DNA of 64,000 bases from CAWJAP01 sp963834365 (GTDB lineage: Bacteria > Acidobacteriota > Vicinamibacteria > Vicinamibacterales > Vicinamibacteraceae). The translations under genes and the position numbers were made by a program. The stretch covers positions 503,125 through 567,124 of the forward strand of contig CAWIBS010000032.1 of NCBI GenBank assembly GCA_963834365.1. Direction: 5' to 3'. Under the pieces are notes generated by a model that was given only the letters and a program-made list of their open reading frames with translations, was not told the origin of the DNA and did not search any database. Shown here piece after piece: positions 26,938 to 36,754 of this stretch (position 1 is the first letter of the stretch; every line of letters begins with the position of its first letter).

Positions 26938-28075
26938 ATGCGCCGACCGACAGCCCGCTCCATCTCCATCGTCGCACTCACTCTGACTGTTCCCGTCCTG
27001 CTGGCCCGTGCCCAGGAGCCGGCGCGCCCCGCTGCGCAGACCGCCAGCCGCCCGCTGAAACTCGCCATCGCCGGGCTCGTGCACGGCCACGTGCACGGCT
27101 TCATGCGCGGCGCCACCGGCCGTCCGGACGTCGATCTCGTCGGCGTCTACGAACCCGACGCGGCGCTGCTCGAGCAGTTCCGCGCCAAGCACTCGCTCGA
27201 TCGATCACGGATGTTCTCGGACCTCGGAGCACTGCTTCGATCGCGCGAAGCCGGAGGCGGTTGCGGCGTTCACGAACACCTTCGATCATCTCGCCGTCAT
27301 CGAGGCGGCGGCGTCCCGCGGCGTGCACGTCATGGTCGAGAAGCCGCTCGCCGTCTCGACGGCGCACGCCCGGGCGATCGAGCAGGCCGCCGGCCGCGGG
27401 CGCGCGCACGTCATCGTGAACTACGAGACGACCTGGTATCCGAGCCACCGGACGATCTGGCAGGTGATGCACGAACAGCGGGCGGGCGGCGCCATCCGCA
27501 AGATGGTGGCGATGGACGGCCATCCCGGTCCGAAGGAGATCGGCGTGCAGCCCGAGTTCCTCGACTGGCTGGGCGATCCCGCGCGCAACGGCGCCGGCGC
27601 GCTCTTCGACTTCGGCTGCTACGGCGCGAACCTGATGACGTGGCTGATGGACGACGAACGGCCCCTGTCGGTCACGGCCGTCACCCAGCGTTTCAAGCCC
27701 GCGATCTATCCGCGCGTGGACGATGAGGCGTCGATCGTGCTCGAGTATCCGTCGGCGCAGGGCATCGTGCAGGCCTCGTGGAACTGGCCGTTCAACCGGA
27801 AGGACTTCGAAGTGTACGGGGAGCGGGCCTACGCGATCGCCACCGGACCGAGCCAGGTGCGGCTGCGGCGCGCCGGCGAGTCGGAGACGCAGCCGAAGCC
27901 CGAGCCGTGGCCGCCGCAGGAGGCCGACGCGCTCGCGTACCTCACGGCGATCTCGCGCGGCGAACTGGCGCCCTCGGGCCTCTCCTCCCTCCGCAACAAC
28001 GTGATCGTCGTCGAGATCCTCGAGGCGGCGCGCGAGTCGGCGCGCACCGGACGCACCGTGCGGCTGGCCCGGTAG
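26938..28075 (+). CDS. Gfo/Idh/MocA-family oxidoreductase, exported, one frame break
   Basis: About 379 residues when repaired. A signal peptide (SISIVALTLTVPVLLARAQE) is followed by an NAD(P)-binding start LAIAGLVHGHVHGFMRG and the family Lys-Pro motif HVMVEKPLAVS. Then comes the C-terminal sheet domain (YPRVDDEASIVLEYPSAQGI, NWPFNRKDFEVYGERAYA). One extra base near 27247 breaks the frame between LLRSR and KPEAVAAFTNTF. Exported members are common in this group of bacteria and probably act on sugars or glycosides outside the cytoplasm. Substrate unknown. Confidence 0.85.
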
Positions 28076-28081
28076 CGCGAT

Positions 28082-29879
28082 TTATCGGGCCGGTGTCGCG
28101 GCGCCGCTCGCGATCGCCCGCTCGATGAGCAGGCGCATCTCACGCTCGGCCTTGTGCGACGCCTCCTCCATCTTGCGGCCGAGGGCTTCGAGCTCCCGGC
28201 CGAGCCCCGACATCTCGTCGCCGAGCGCGCGCATCGGTTGTTCGAATTCGCGCATCTTCTCGCCCAGGGCCGACATCTCGTCGCCGAGCGCGCGCATCTG
28301 CGCGTCGATGTCCCGTCGCTCGCGTTCGTAGGTCGCGCGGTCGGCGTCCGACGCACCGATCTGGCGCGTTGCCAGCGCCGCCTGTCGCATGCCGAGCTCG
28401 CCCTGACGAGCGCCGAGGACGCCCTGCTGGGCGCCGATCTCGCCCTGCTTCGCCCCGAACTCGCCTTGACGCGCACCCAGCGCTCCCTGTTTTCCACCGA
28501 GCTCGCCCATGGCCCGACCGAGCTCGCCGACCTCGTGCCAGACCTGGTCGGCCTGCTCCAGGATGGCCCGGTCGCGCACGAGGTATTCGCGGCCGTCGTG
28601 GCGGAACCAGAGCAGGCGCTCGCCGGGCTTGCGGTAGCGGCGCGCGCGCTCTACATCGTCGGACGAGCCGGACGAGTTCGTGTGATCGCCGTCGTGGAAC
28701 ATCACGAAGGCCAGACGAGGGCCCTTGCGCTCGTCCTGGCCACGCACGTCCGGGGAAGGCGCCGCGGCCATGTCCGGTCGCGACGATGACTCGACGCCCG
28801 CATCGCGCGCATCCGGCGTCTGCGCAACCGCGGCTGCGGGAGGTGCATCCGGCGCAGGTCCGCTGTGAATGATCGAGGTCGGCGGCGCCGACCGTGCGAC
28901 GAGCTGGAAGGGCACCAGGGTCGCGACGCCTATCGTCATCGCCGCCAGGGCGAGCGCGCGCGTCGTGAAGCGGCGGGGTGAGGGGTCGCGCAGCATGACA
29001 ATCCTCCGCTTGAGGCTCGAGAAGGACCAGGGCGCGCCGGCTGCGGCGAAGCGCATGCCGCGGCGCGAGACGCCGAGGTCGAGAAGCAGCCGCCCGTACG
29101 CCTGCGGTGGGGCGGCGAGTGCGTCGATGACGGCCTGATCGCAGGCAGCTTCGCGCCAGAGCATGTACTCGCGCGATGCGAGGTGCGCGAGCGGGTGGAA
29201 GAAGAACAGCCGCTCGGCCAGCGCGGGCACGCACCCGAGCCAGAGGTCGGCCCGCTTGACGTGGACGAGCTCGTGGCAGAGCGCCATCTGCTGCTGGTCC
29301 GTGGACAGCGAGCTGAAGCGACCCGCCGGCACCAGCACCACCGGACGGACCAGACCGGCGACCATCGGCGTCTCGATGTCCTCGGACCTGTGAACGCGCG
29401 GGACGCGCCGAAGGCCGATGCGACCCGCAAGCCCGCGGGCCATCGTCTGGATCGCGTCCGGGGCGATGACGGACCTGGCGATCACGCCGCGTGTCTGCCG
29501 CCATCGGCGGAGCGCGAGCCCGGCGGCGACAGCAAACCCCAGGCCCCAGGCGCCCAACAGCCACGGCGTCAACCTGTCGGCCCGCGCTATGCGCGATCGA
29601 GGATTCATCGGCCTCGACGCCAGTGGCGTGCGCCGGTGGCTCCGCGACGCCCGCCGGCGCGGCGATGACCGCGACGCCGGCACCACCGGGTGCCGGAGCC
29701 AGCACGGGCAGCGGCACCGGCGTCGTCCAGATTGCCGCGACGAGAAACTTGGCGGCCGCACACCACCAGAGCAGCGCCCGCGTCGCCGGCGACAGCCGCG
29801 GGATCGCGCGGCCGAGCGTCCAGACGATCGCCACGAACAGGGCGCCGTCGATCGAGGCGCGAGCGAGGTCCGACAGCAT
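28082..29879 (-). CDS. M56 (BlaR1-like) membrane metallopeptidase with heptad repeats, one frame break
   Basis: About 598 residues when repaired. N-terminal membrane helices (GALFVAIVWTLGRAI, LLWWCAAAKFLVAAIW, LGAWGLGFAVAAGLALRRW) precede the zinc motif HELVHVKRADLWLG and REAACDQAVIDAL. A further helix (LALAAMTIGVATLVPFQLVA) leads to a periplasmic region. That region contains seven consecutive 7-residue units of the type G-x-L-G-x-x-Q (GELGGKQ, GALGARQ, GEFGAKQ, GEIGAQQ, and so on) and then a coiled coil (ALGDEMSALGEKMREFEQPM). The frame changes near 29590. The start TGATG overlaps the blaI stop. By analogy with BlaR1/MecR1 it would sense an envelope signal and cleave or inactivate the neighbouring BlaI repressor. 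Confidence 0.85.
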
Positions 29880-30268
29880 CAGCGGTCCTTTCGCTGGCCG
29901 GCGCCGAGTCTGGTGACGATGGCCTCGAGCTCGCGCAGCTCGGCATCGGAGACGCGGCCGGGTTCGGAGAGATAGGCGAGAAACGGCGACACCGACCCCT
30001 CGAGGTTGCGCTCGACGAACCGGCGCACGGCGCCTTTCATGAGCTCGGCAGAGGAGGTGCGGGCGCGATAGCGGTAGACGCCGTCGGTCAGCCGGCGCCC
30101 GAGCTGATGCTTCTGCCGCAGGCGCTCCATCATCGTCAGGACCGTCGATCGCGCGAGACCGCGAGCGGTCCCGAACTCGTCCGCGGCCTCGCCGACGCTG
30201 ACCGGTCCGCGGTCGGCGATGTGCCGCAGCAGCGCCAGTTCCTGTTCACCAATCGTGGGATCGGACAT
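29879..30268 (-). CDS. BlaI/MecI/CopY-family repressor
   Basis: A 129-residue winged-helix repressor: TIGEQELALLRHIADRGPVS, EADEFG-type helix, ARSTVLTMMERLRQKHQLGR (recognition region), RYRARTSSAELMKGAVRRFV and a C-terminal dimer helix. It starts 14 bases from twin GACxACA-NN-TGTxGTC operators and overlaps the M56 gene (TGATG), so it is a classic repressor/sensor-protease operon. No beta-lactamase gene is present nearby, so the regulated target is unknown. Confidence 0.92.
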   Translation of the reverse strand: MSDPTIGEQELALLRHIADRGPVSVGEAADEFGTARGLARSTVLTMMERLRQKHQLGRRLTDGVYRYRARTSSAELMKGAVRRFVERNLEGSVSPFLAYLSEPGRVSDAELRELEAIVTRLGAGQRKDR

Positions 30269-30282
30269 GTCGGGGGCCTCGT

Positions 30283-30328
30283 GACTACAACTGTCGTCAC
30301 ATCCTAGATGGTGACGACACGTGTAGTC
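30283..30328. promoter_or_regulatory. Twin BlaI operators
   Basis: Two 16-bp dyads, GACTACAACTGTCGTC (30283-30298) and GACGACACGTGTAGTC (30313-30328). Each holds a TACANNTGTA-like core and they are themselves mirror images. Their centres are exactly 30 bp apart. They sit immediately before the blaI start. Confidence 0.85.
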
Positions 30329-30352
30329 AAGTGGGCGTCGAGTCTGGTGCTT

Positions 30353-30458
30353 CGTAGTGTCCGGCTTTAGCCGGACCGGAAGACACGGCGCCGACGGCCG
30401 GGCCCGTCCAAGAGCGGGTACTACGATCGGCCTGGGTCCGGCTATAACAGCCGGACCC
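30353..30458. repeat. REP-type palindromes (two copies)
   Basis: CGTAGTGTCCGGCTTTAGCC-type palindrome at 30353-30377 and GGGTCCGGCTATAACAGCC-type palindrome at 30434-30458. They belong to the window-wide family with core GTGTCCGGCTTCAGCCGGAC. They lie between blaI and the nitronate monooxygenase gene. Confidence 0.8.
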
Positions 30459-30481
30459 GCAGGTACATCGACGGTGACTCG

Positions 30482-31559
30482 TCAGCCGCCGTCGAGCAGG
30501 CGTGCGGCGCCGGTCACCAGGTCGGCGAAGAGATCGGCGGCGCGCCGATGCGTCACGAGCGACGCCGCCTGGCCCGACCACAGCACCATGAGGTCCGTCC
30601 GCCCGGCCGCGGCCGCCGCCGTGCGCATCCCGCGCATCAGCTCGCCCTGCAACGGGTAGGGCAGCCAGTGGCCGGCAGACAGGATCGATCTCGCCGAGCC
30701 TGTTCTGCAGACCGCGTGCGAGCCGGCCCGTGTAGCCTCGGGTGAGCCGGGTCGAGCCGGGCCGGGCCGAGAGAATGGCGGCCTTGTGCGCCGGCGGGGC
30801 ATTCGACTCCTCGCATGCGAGGAAAGCCGTGCCGATCTGGACGCCGCCGGCACCCAGGACCAGGGCAGCCGCGATGCCCCGAGCGTCCGCGATGCCGCCG
30901 GCCGCCACGACCGGAATCCTGACGGCGTCGGCGACCTGCGGCACCAGCGCGAACGTCCCGGTCAGCGACTCCTCGGCCGGCTGCAGGAACGACGCCCGAT
31001 GGCCGCCCGCCTCGAAGCCCGATGCCACGACGACGTCGGCGCCCGCACGCTCGATCGCGACCGCCTCGTCCACCGTCGTCGCGGTGCCGACGGTGATGAT
31101 GCCGCGCGAGCGGCACGCATCGAGCACGTGGGCGGGTGGCACGCCGAAGATGAAGCTGAAGACCGGGGGCCGCGACTCGATGAGGGCTGCCGCCTGATCC
31201 TCGAAGCGGGGCCCGGACCTGAACGGGAACGCCGGCGGTTCCACGTCCAGCTCGGCGAAGAGCGGGCGCAGGGGACGCAGCGCTGCCTCGTAGTCGGCGA
31301 CGGTCGCGGCCGCGACCTCGGGGTCTTCGGTCGAGACCCAGAGGTTTACCGCAAACGGCGCTGCCGTCAGGCGCCGGATCTCCGTGACCTTCGCCCCGAT
31401 GTCGTCAGGCGTCATCCCCTGCGCGCCGAACGAGCCCAGGCCTCCGGCATTGGAGACCGCCGCGACCAGCGCCGCCGACGAGAAACCGCCGCCGAACGGT
31501 CCCTGGACGATCGGATAGCGAATCCCTAGACGACCGGTCAGGGGGGTGTCATTCCACAT
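30482..31559 (-). CDS. Nitronate monooxygenase-like FMN enzyme, one frame break
   Basis: A TIM-barrel flavoprotein of ~358 residues when repaired: YPIVQGPFGGGFSSAALVAA, LGSFGAQGMTPDDIGAKV, FEAGGHRASFLQPAEESLTG (substrate/FMN region with the conserved GGH), RIPVVAAGGIADARGIAAAL and LGAGGVQIGTAFLACEES. After a frame break near 30685 the end reads PYPLQGELMRGMRTAAAAAG and VLWSGQAASLV. Such enzymes oxidise nitronates or act as related FMN oxidoreductases. SD GGAGGATGC precedes the ATG at 31559. Confidence 0.88.
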
Positions 31560-31640
31560 GCATCCTCCGTCGCTACCCGGTGGTGATTGACGTGCGTCCC
31601 GGCGCCGAGGCCGAAGGCAGGCCGCTCGCCACGCGCCGGC

Positions 31641-32105
31641 TCACCAGGTCCAACTGCCGGACGGCGGCGGCCAGAGGCCCATCAGCTGGCGCAGCAGGAT
31701 CACCTGGCCGAGATGATGTGAGTTGTGCTGGGCGACGTGCACCAGCACGTCACGAATTGTGTAGCTGGCGAGCGGCGGAAAGTCGATGGCGGGAGACACG
31801 GCCTCGTCCTTCCGCAGGGCCAATGCGGCCGCGCGCTCGAGGCCGCCGAGGAAGCGGTCGTGGACGTCCGGCCACGCACCGCGCGCGACCGCCGGCCAGC
31901 CGGCCGCCGCCTGCGACACCATCGGCTCCGGCGTCCCCTCGCAGCGCGTGCAGAACCAGTCCTGCCAGAAGGACATGTGGGCCACGATTTCCGCAATCGA
32001 GTGGTCCGCGCCATCGAGGCGCTGCTCGGCCTGGTCGCTCGTGAGCTGTTCGATGACGCGAGGCGGTGGCAGATGGACGAAGGTATCGACCAGCAGCTCT
32101 CGCAT
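31641..32105 (-). CDS. DinB-family four-helix metal-binding protein
   Basis: A 154-residue DinB/YfiT-like protein. Metal ligands appear as His in IAEIVAHMSFWQDWF and as HVAQHNSHHLGQVILLRQLM near the C-terminus, the usual three-His arrangement. Members of this superfamily include thiol S-transferases, but most have unknown substrates. It is a single gene. Confidence 0.88.
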   Translation of the reverse strand: MRELLVDTFVHLPPPRVIEQLTSDQAEQRLDGADHSIAEIVAHMSFWQDWFCTRCEGTPEPMVSQAAAGWPAVARGAWPDVHDRFLGGLERAAALALRKDEAVSPAIDFPPLASYTIRDVLVHVAQHNSHHLGQVILLRQLMGLWPPPSGSWTW

Positions 32106-32184
32106 GCGCCGACTCTAGCAGCAATGGAATGCGTGACTCCAGGCGCGGACCAGTTTCAGCCGGACCCCGCCCCGCTCTGGGCCG

Positions 32185-33303
32185 TCAAGGATCCACCCAG
32201 ACCTTCCCGTCCTGCCGGATCCGCACCGTCGATCCCTTCGAGCCGGGCGCCGCGATCTCGAACAGCGAGTCGGTCGATTGCAAGACTGGTGTCACGCCTG
32301 ACTCGGCGGTGATGCCCGAGGCATCGAGCGCCGCGATCGCGGAGGCGTAGCGCCCGTGTTTGGCGCGCCACTCGCGCTGGCGGTAATAGAGCCGGCGGAG
32401 GAGCCACTTCACGCGGTCATCGGGATCCTCGAGGAACCGCGCTGTCTGTGTGCCGGACACATGGTCGGAAAACTGTACGAAGCCCCACCGCTCCGGGGCG
32501 TGCATGTCGATGATCCCCTGAGGGCTCCAGACCCAGTTGTCCTCGGGGAGCGGCTTGCCGGTCGCGCGATCGATCCGTTTGCGGTAGGAGCCGTCCTGGA
32601 CGTCGGTGTCCCACTGCACGCGTGAAAAGTTGACGCGCCACTGCTCACCGTCTCTCGGCGCGCGCCGGCCCGGCGACCACTCGCGAAGCGCCTGCCACGG
32701 GATCGCGATCTCGACGGTCCAGCCCAGGTCGCGATCCGACGCGTCGTTGATGGTCCCTCTCGCGTCAATCCCGATCCGCAGGCCGGGAATGTCCCACCCG
32801 TGGATTGGGGGGCCGCCATCGCGGTAGGGCTGAATCAGCAGCAGGTCCCAGGCCGTGCCCAGCACGTTGACCTCGAGCTCGTAATAGCCGTGCGTATCGC
32901 CGTCGGGATCGATGAACACCTCGAAGTCGTTGTCCTGGAAGATCACCGAGTCGCGCTCGACGAGCGTGCCCCAGAGGTGGGGCTCCTCCAGCTCCGCGGC
33001 GAAGTAGAAATGCTCATCGTCCCAGAGCAGACGTGAGCGGGTCGTGAAGCGCGGCTGGACGCTGCCGCGAATGTCGATGAATGGCTCGGACCAGAACGCG
33101 GCGCGCCACGCCGGCTCGTCGAGCTTCCCGTCCACCTTCAGCGGTGTGGCCGTGCGGTAGCAGATGGCCCGGCGCGGGGCGTACGGCAGCGCCTCGAGCT
33201 CGGCGACCGACCGGCGCCGACCCTGCGCGGCGGGCGTGGCGGCGAGCGCGGTCCACGCCACCGCGAGCGCGAGAACGGCGGCCCGCGAAAGGACAGCGGC
33301 CAC
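32185..33303 (-). CDS. Exported CBM9-like (carbohydrate-binding family 9) protein
   Basis: About 372 residues, starting at GTG 33303 so that the signal peptide (AAVLALAVAWTALAATPAAQ) is N-terminal; an ATG at 33348 inside the antiporter gene would be the longest alternative. The CBM9-like domain is visible as ATPLKVDGKLDEPAWRAAF, RSRLLWDDEHFYFAAELEEP, DNDFEVFIDPDGDTHGYYEL and WTVEIAIPWQAL. It ends with a degradation-product-like region (WLLRRLYYRQREWRAKHGRY). It probably binds a glycan in the periplasm. It abuts the antiporter gene. Confidence 0.85.
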   Translation of the reverse strand: MAAVLSRAAVLALAVAWTALAATPAAQGRRRSVAELEALPYAPRRAICYRTATPLKVDGKLDEPAWRAAFWSEPFIDIRGSVQPRFTTRSRLLWDDEHFYFAAELEEPHLWGTLVERDSVIFQDNDFEVFIDPDGDTHGYYELEVNVLGTAWDLLLIQPYRDGGPPIHGWDIPGLRIGIDARGTINDASDRDLGWTVEIAIPWQALREWSPGRRAPRDGEQWRVNFSRVQWDTDVQDGSYRKRIDRATGKPLPEDNWVWSPQGIIDMHAPERWGFVQFSDHVSGTQTARFLEDPDDRVKWLLRRLYYRQREWRAKHGRYASAIAALDASGITAESGVTPVLQSTDSLFEIAAPGSKGSTVRIRQDGKVWVDP

Positions 33304-33304
33304 G

Positions 33305-34717
33305 TCAGGCGCGGGAACCGGCCGGTAGCGTCGCCCAGCCGCGGCCACGCATCAGCAGGTCGAGGATCGGCGTGGTCATGAACGTCGTCACGAGGGCCAT
33401 GATCACCAGCATGGTGAAGAGCCGCGGCGAGATCGCCCCGATGTCGAGGCCGATGTTGAGCACGATCAGCTCGACGAGGCCCCGGGTGTTCATCAGGATG
33501 CCGAGCGCCGACGACTCGGTGCGGCCGAAGCCGGTGAAGCGCGCGGCGGCGAACGTGCCGCCGAACTTGCCGGCCGTTGCGACCGCCACGATGACTGCGC
33601 ACAGCGCCCAGTCCTGCCAGCTCGTCATCAGCCCGATCTCGGTGCGCATCCCCGTAAAGGCGAAGAACGCGGGCAGGAACATCACGCGCACCAGGCCGTC
33701 GAGTCGATCGGTGATGTCGGCCGCGACCCGGCTGGTGTGCGGCACGACCGCGCCGAGCAGGAAGGCCCCGAAGATGGCGTGAATGCCGATGAACTCGGTG
33801 GCCACGGCCGACAGGAGCAACGCGACGAAGATCACGGCCATGCCGCCCTCGTTCAGCCGCTCGACCTTCTCGAGCCAGGGCACGGTCCAGGCGACCGCGG
33901 GCCGCACGGCGACGAACATGACGCTGACGTAGACGATGGTCAGCCCGACCGTGACGAGCGCGCCGGCGAGCGTCGCCTGCGTGACGCTCACGACCAGCGC
34001 GAGCAGGCACCACGCCGTGACATCGTCCACGGCGGCGCACGTGAGCGCGAGCATGCCGAGCTCGGTCTTGTGGAGGCCCTTGTCACTCAGGATGCGCGCG
34101 AGCACCGGGAACGCGGTGACCGACATCGAGACCCCGAGAAACAGCGCGAACGACGTGAAGCCGACCCGATCGCCGGCGAGGCCGGTGAACAGCGGCAGCG
34201 CCAGCACGGCGCCGAGCAGAAACGGCACGACGATGCTGGCATGGGACACCGCCAGCGCCGTGTGTCCGGTCGTCCGGAGCACCCGGAGATCGAGGTGCAG
34301 TCCGACGATGAACATGTAGAGCACGACGCCGAGCTGCGCGATGACACCGAGGAACGGCGCCGTGTCGGGCGGCAGGAGGAACGCGTAGGTGGACGGCGAG
34401 ATCGCGCCGAGCAGCGAGGGGCCGAGAATGATGCCGCCGACGACCTCCCCAATCACGGGAGGCTGGTGAAGGTAGTGGAAGGCCGCGCCGATGAGCCGCG
34501 CCGTGACGATGACGACCGCGAGCGCCAGCAGCACGTGGAGCATCGTGTCGATCGCCTGGGTGCCCGGAGGCGCGGACGGCAATGGGCCGGGAGAACCGAG
34601 CGTTCGCTCGCCGACCCAGGACACGGCCATGAACAGCAGGAGGGCGCCTGCCAGACCCGCGAGATAGACGAACAGCAGGCGCTGCCGGGTGACGTTCAGG
34701 ACTGGAGCGTGCTGCAT
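33305..34717 (-). CDS. Kef-type (CPA2) cation:proton antiporter
   Basis: A 470-residue membrane protein with about 12-13 helices. Typical pieces are QPPVIGEVVGGIILGPSLLG, QLGVVLYMFIVGLHLDLRVL, SVTAFPVLARILSDKGL, the ion-site CAAVDDVTAWCLLALVVSV (twin Asp) and IGIHAIFGAFLLGAVVPH. The C-terminal RCK/TrkA domain of KefB/C is absent, so it is a membrane-only CPA2 exchanger. It would exchange Na+ or K+ for H+. The start is ATG 34717 with a modest RBS. Confidence 0.92.
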   Translation of the reverse strand: MQHAPVLNVTRQRLLFVYLAGLAGALLLFMAVSWVGERTLGSPGPLPSAPPGTQAIDTMLHVLLALAVVIVTARLIGAAFHYLHQPPVIGEVVGGIILGPSLLGAISPSTYAFLLPPDTAPFLGVIAQLGVVLYMFIVGLHLDLRVLRTTGHTALAVSHASIVVPFLLGAVLALPLFTGLAGDRVGFTSFALFLGVSMSVTAFPVLARILSDKGLHKTELGMLALTCAAVDDVTAWCLLALVVSVTQATLAGALVTVGLTIVYVSVMFVAVRPAVAWTVPWLEKVERLNEGGMAVIFVALLLSAVATEFIGIHAIFGAFLLGAVVPHTSRVAADITDRLDGLVRVMFLPAFFAFTGMRTEIGLMTSWQDWALCAVIVAVATAGKFGGTFAAARFTGFGRTESSALGILMNTRGLVELIVLNIGLDIGAISPRLFTMLVIMALVTTFMTTPILDLLMRGRGWATLPAGSRA

Positions 34718-34860
34718 GTCTAGCGAGGCGGAGCCAAAAAAACACGAGCGTGGAGGAGCGGCTCCACAGGGCCCGCCGGGCGTTTGCAGACTCTAGCGTC
34801 TGAGCCAGCGGCAAGGCAAACTTTGCCTGAAACACGGCGCAAGCTGGCAGAATAGCCGCC

Positions 34861-36084
34861 GTGGAAGACATCGCCAGATCGCCGGTGCTCGACCTTCCGG
34901 TCGCGGCCAGTGAGAGCCGGGTGGCGCGGAACGTCGGCGTGGACGCGTACCGCGGCTTCGTGATGCTCCTCATGATGGCCGAGGTGCTGCATCTGAGCCG
35001 CGTGTCACGCGCCTTCCCGGACAGCGGTCTCCTCGGGTTCCTGGCCTACCACCAGAGCCACGTGCCCTGGGCCGGGTGCTCGCTGCACGACCTGATTCAG
35101 CCGTCCTTCTCGTTCCTCGTCGGCGTGGCGCTGCCGTACTCGATCGCCCGCCGCGCCGCCGCCGGCGGCACCGCGAGCGGCATGATCGGTCATGCCCTCT
35201 GGCGCGCCGCGGTGCTGGTGGCGCTCGGGATCTTCCTGCGCTCGATGGATGGACCGCGCACCAACTTCACCTTCGAGGACACCCTCACCCAGATCGGGCT
35301 CGGCTATCCGATCCTGTTCCTGCTGGCGTGGCGATCGGCACGCGTGCAATGGACGGCGTTCGCCCTGCTGCTGATTGGGTACTGGCTCGCCTGGGCCCTG
35401 TATCCGCTGCCGCCGCCAGGCTTCGACTACGCGGCGGTCGGTGTTCCGCCCGACTGGGCGCACCACTACACCGGGCTGGCGGCACACTGGAACAAGAACG
35501 CGAACCTCGGCGCGGCGTTCGATCAGTGGTTCCTCAATCTGTTCCCGCGCGAGTCCCCCTTCGTCGCCAACGGCGGCGGGTATCTCACGCTCAGCTTCAT
35601 TCCCACCCTCGCGACGATGATCCTGGGACTCGCCGCAGGCCGATGGCTTCGGGATTCGGCGCCCGGGATGCCGCTGGGACGGCTGATTGCCGCCGGCGCG
35701 ATCGGCCTGGCGGCCGGGGCGCTGCTGCACGCGGCCGGCATCTGTCCCGTCGTGAAGCGAATCTGGACGCCGTCGTGGACGCTGTTCAGCGGCGGCGCAT
35801 GTTTCCTCATCCTCGCCGGCTTCTGCTGGATCATCGAGGCCCGCGGTTACCGCCGGTGGGCCCAGCCCCTGGTCGTCATCGGGACCAACTCGATCGCTGC
35901 GTATCTGATCGCGCACCTCTTCGAGCCGTTCATCGTGTCCTCGTTCCAGATCCACCTCGGGCCGTCGGTGTTCTCCTGGCTCGGGACAGGCCTCGAGCCG
36001 CTCGTCCGCGGCATGGTCGTGCTCGCGGTCTACTGGCTGATCCTCTTCTGGATGTACCGCCGCAAGCTCTTCCTGCGCATTTGA
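34861..36084 (+). CDS. Heparan-glucosaminide acetyltransferase-like membrane protein (DUF5009 type)
   Basis: A 407-residue polytopic protein. The N-terminal signature GVDAYRGFVMLLMMAEVLHL and the loop SLHDLIQPSFSFLVGVALPY are typical of the acyltransferase family around HGSNAT/NagX. Further helices are HALWRAAVLVALGIFLRSMD, TLTQIGLGYPILFLLAWRSA, LSFIPTLATMILGLAAGRWL and VVIGTNSIAAYLIAHLFEPF. It probably acetylates an extracytoplasmic sugar using cytoplasmic acetyl-CoA. GTG 34861 is the chosen start; a later GTG is possible. Confidence 0.85.
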   Translation: MEDIARSPVLDLPVAASESRVARNVGVDAYRGFVMLLMMAEVLHLSRVSRAFPDSGLLGFLAYHQSHVPWAGCSLHDLIQPSFSFLVGVALPYSIARRAAAGGTASGMIGHALWRAAVLVALGIFLRSMDGPRTNFTFEDTLTQIGLGYPILFLLAWRSARVQWTAFALLLIGYWLAWALYPLPPPGFDYAAVGVPPDWAHHYTGLAAHWNKNANLGAAFDQWFLNLFPRESPFVANGGGYLTLSFIPTLATMILGLAAGRWLRDSAPGMPLGRLIAAGAIGLAAGALLHAAGICPVVKRIWTPSWTLFSGGACFLILAGFCWIIEARGYRRWAQPLVVIGTNSIAAYLIAHLFEPFIVSSFQIHLGPSVFSWLGTGLEPLVRGMVVLAVYWLILFWMYRRKLFLRI

Positions 36085-36119
36085 GCCTGGCCGCTGGCTT
36101 GCACCATTCGTTCGTGAGG

Positions 36120-36232
36120 CAAGGTCCGGCTGAAGCTACGAGGCCAGGTCCGGCTGAAGCCGGACACTACGTACTACTACGTCTGACCCACGAAATCGCC
36201 AACGTAGTGTCCGGCTTCAGCCGGACCTGACA
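36120..36232. repeat. REP-type palindrome cluster
   Basis: Three copies of the GGTCCGGCTGAAGCCGGACA family: a partial one at ~36122-36140, one at ~36147-36172, and an inverted one at ~36210-36230. Between them is ACGTACTACTACGT. They lie after the acyltransferase stop. Confidence 0.85.
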
Positions 36233-36235
36233 GAC

Positions 36236-36754
36236 ATGTCCGACATTGACGACGATGCGACGCGCGAATCGGGGACCGAACCGGTCCAGGGCGGGCTCAC
36301 CGACGAGCAGAAGCGCGACAATGTCCTCCGCCTGGTCTTCGGCGGAGACGTCGTCCGCTTCGACGCGTTCTGCGAGGCGATTCGCGCGGTGATCCCCGCC
36401 GACACCCGGGTGGTGCTGCGCGGCAGTGCCGTCAGCGGGCACCGCTGGAACGACCGCGCGCCGTTCGACGCCGACGGCCCCGGCACCAGCGACCTCGATC
36501 TCACGCTGGTGGGCAGCGAGGTCATCGGCCTGTTCGCCCTGCACGGTTTCTTCGTGCCGGGTGTGCATTCGCGTCCGCTGAGCGACGATGATCCGGACAT
36601 CGCACCCTCGCTGGTGCCGCTGCGCGCACGACTGATGGAGATGGTGCAGCGCCCCGTCAACATCCAGGCGAGCCGCGACATCGTCATCGCCTTTCGTGGA
36701 GACTTCCTCGGACAGCCGTACTTCACGCTGATCGGGAAGCCGGACGAGGCGTGA
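36236..36754 (+). CDS. Nucleotidyltransferase-like protein
   Basis: A 172-residue protein with the pattern of a minimal nucleotidyltransferase: helix DAFCEAIRAVI, then VVLRGSAVSGHRW (the G-S turn) and GPGTSDLDLTLVGSEVIG (the D-x-D metal pair). The rest (HSRPLSDDDPDIAPSLVPLR, NIQASRDIVIAFRGDFLGQP) has no family match that I recognise. It overlaps the next gene by 4 bases (GTGA), so the two are co-translated. Function unknown. Confidence 0.65.
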   Translation: MSDIDDDATRESGTEPVQGGLTDEQKRDNVLRLVFGGDVVRFDAFCEAIRAVIPADTRVVLRGSAVSGHRWNDRAPFDADGPGTSDLDLTLVGSEVIGLFALHGFFVPGVHSRPLSDDDPDIAPSLVPLRARLMEMVQRPVNIQASRDIVIAFRGDFLGQPYFTLIGKPDEA

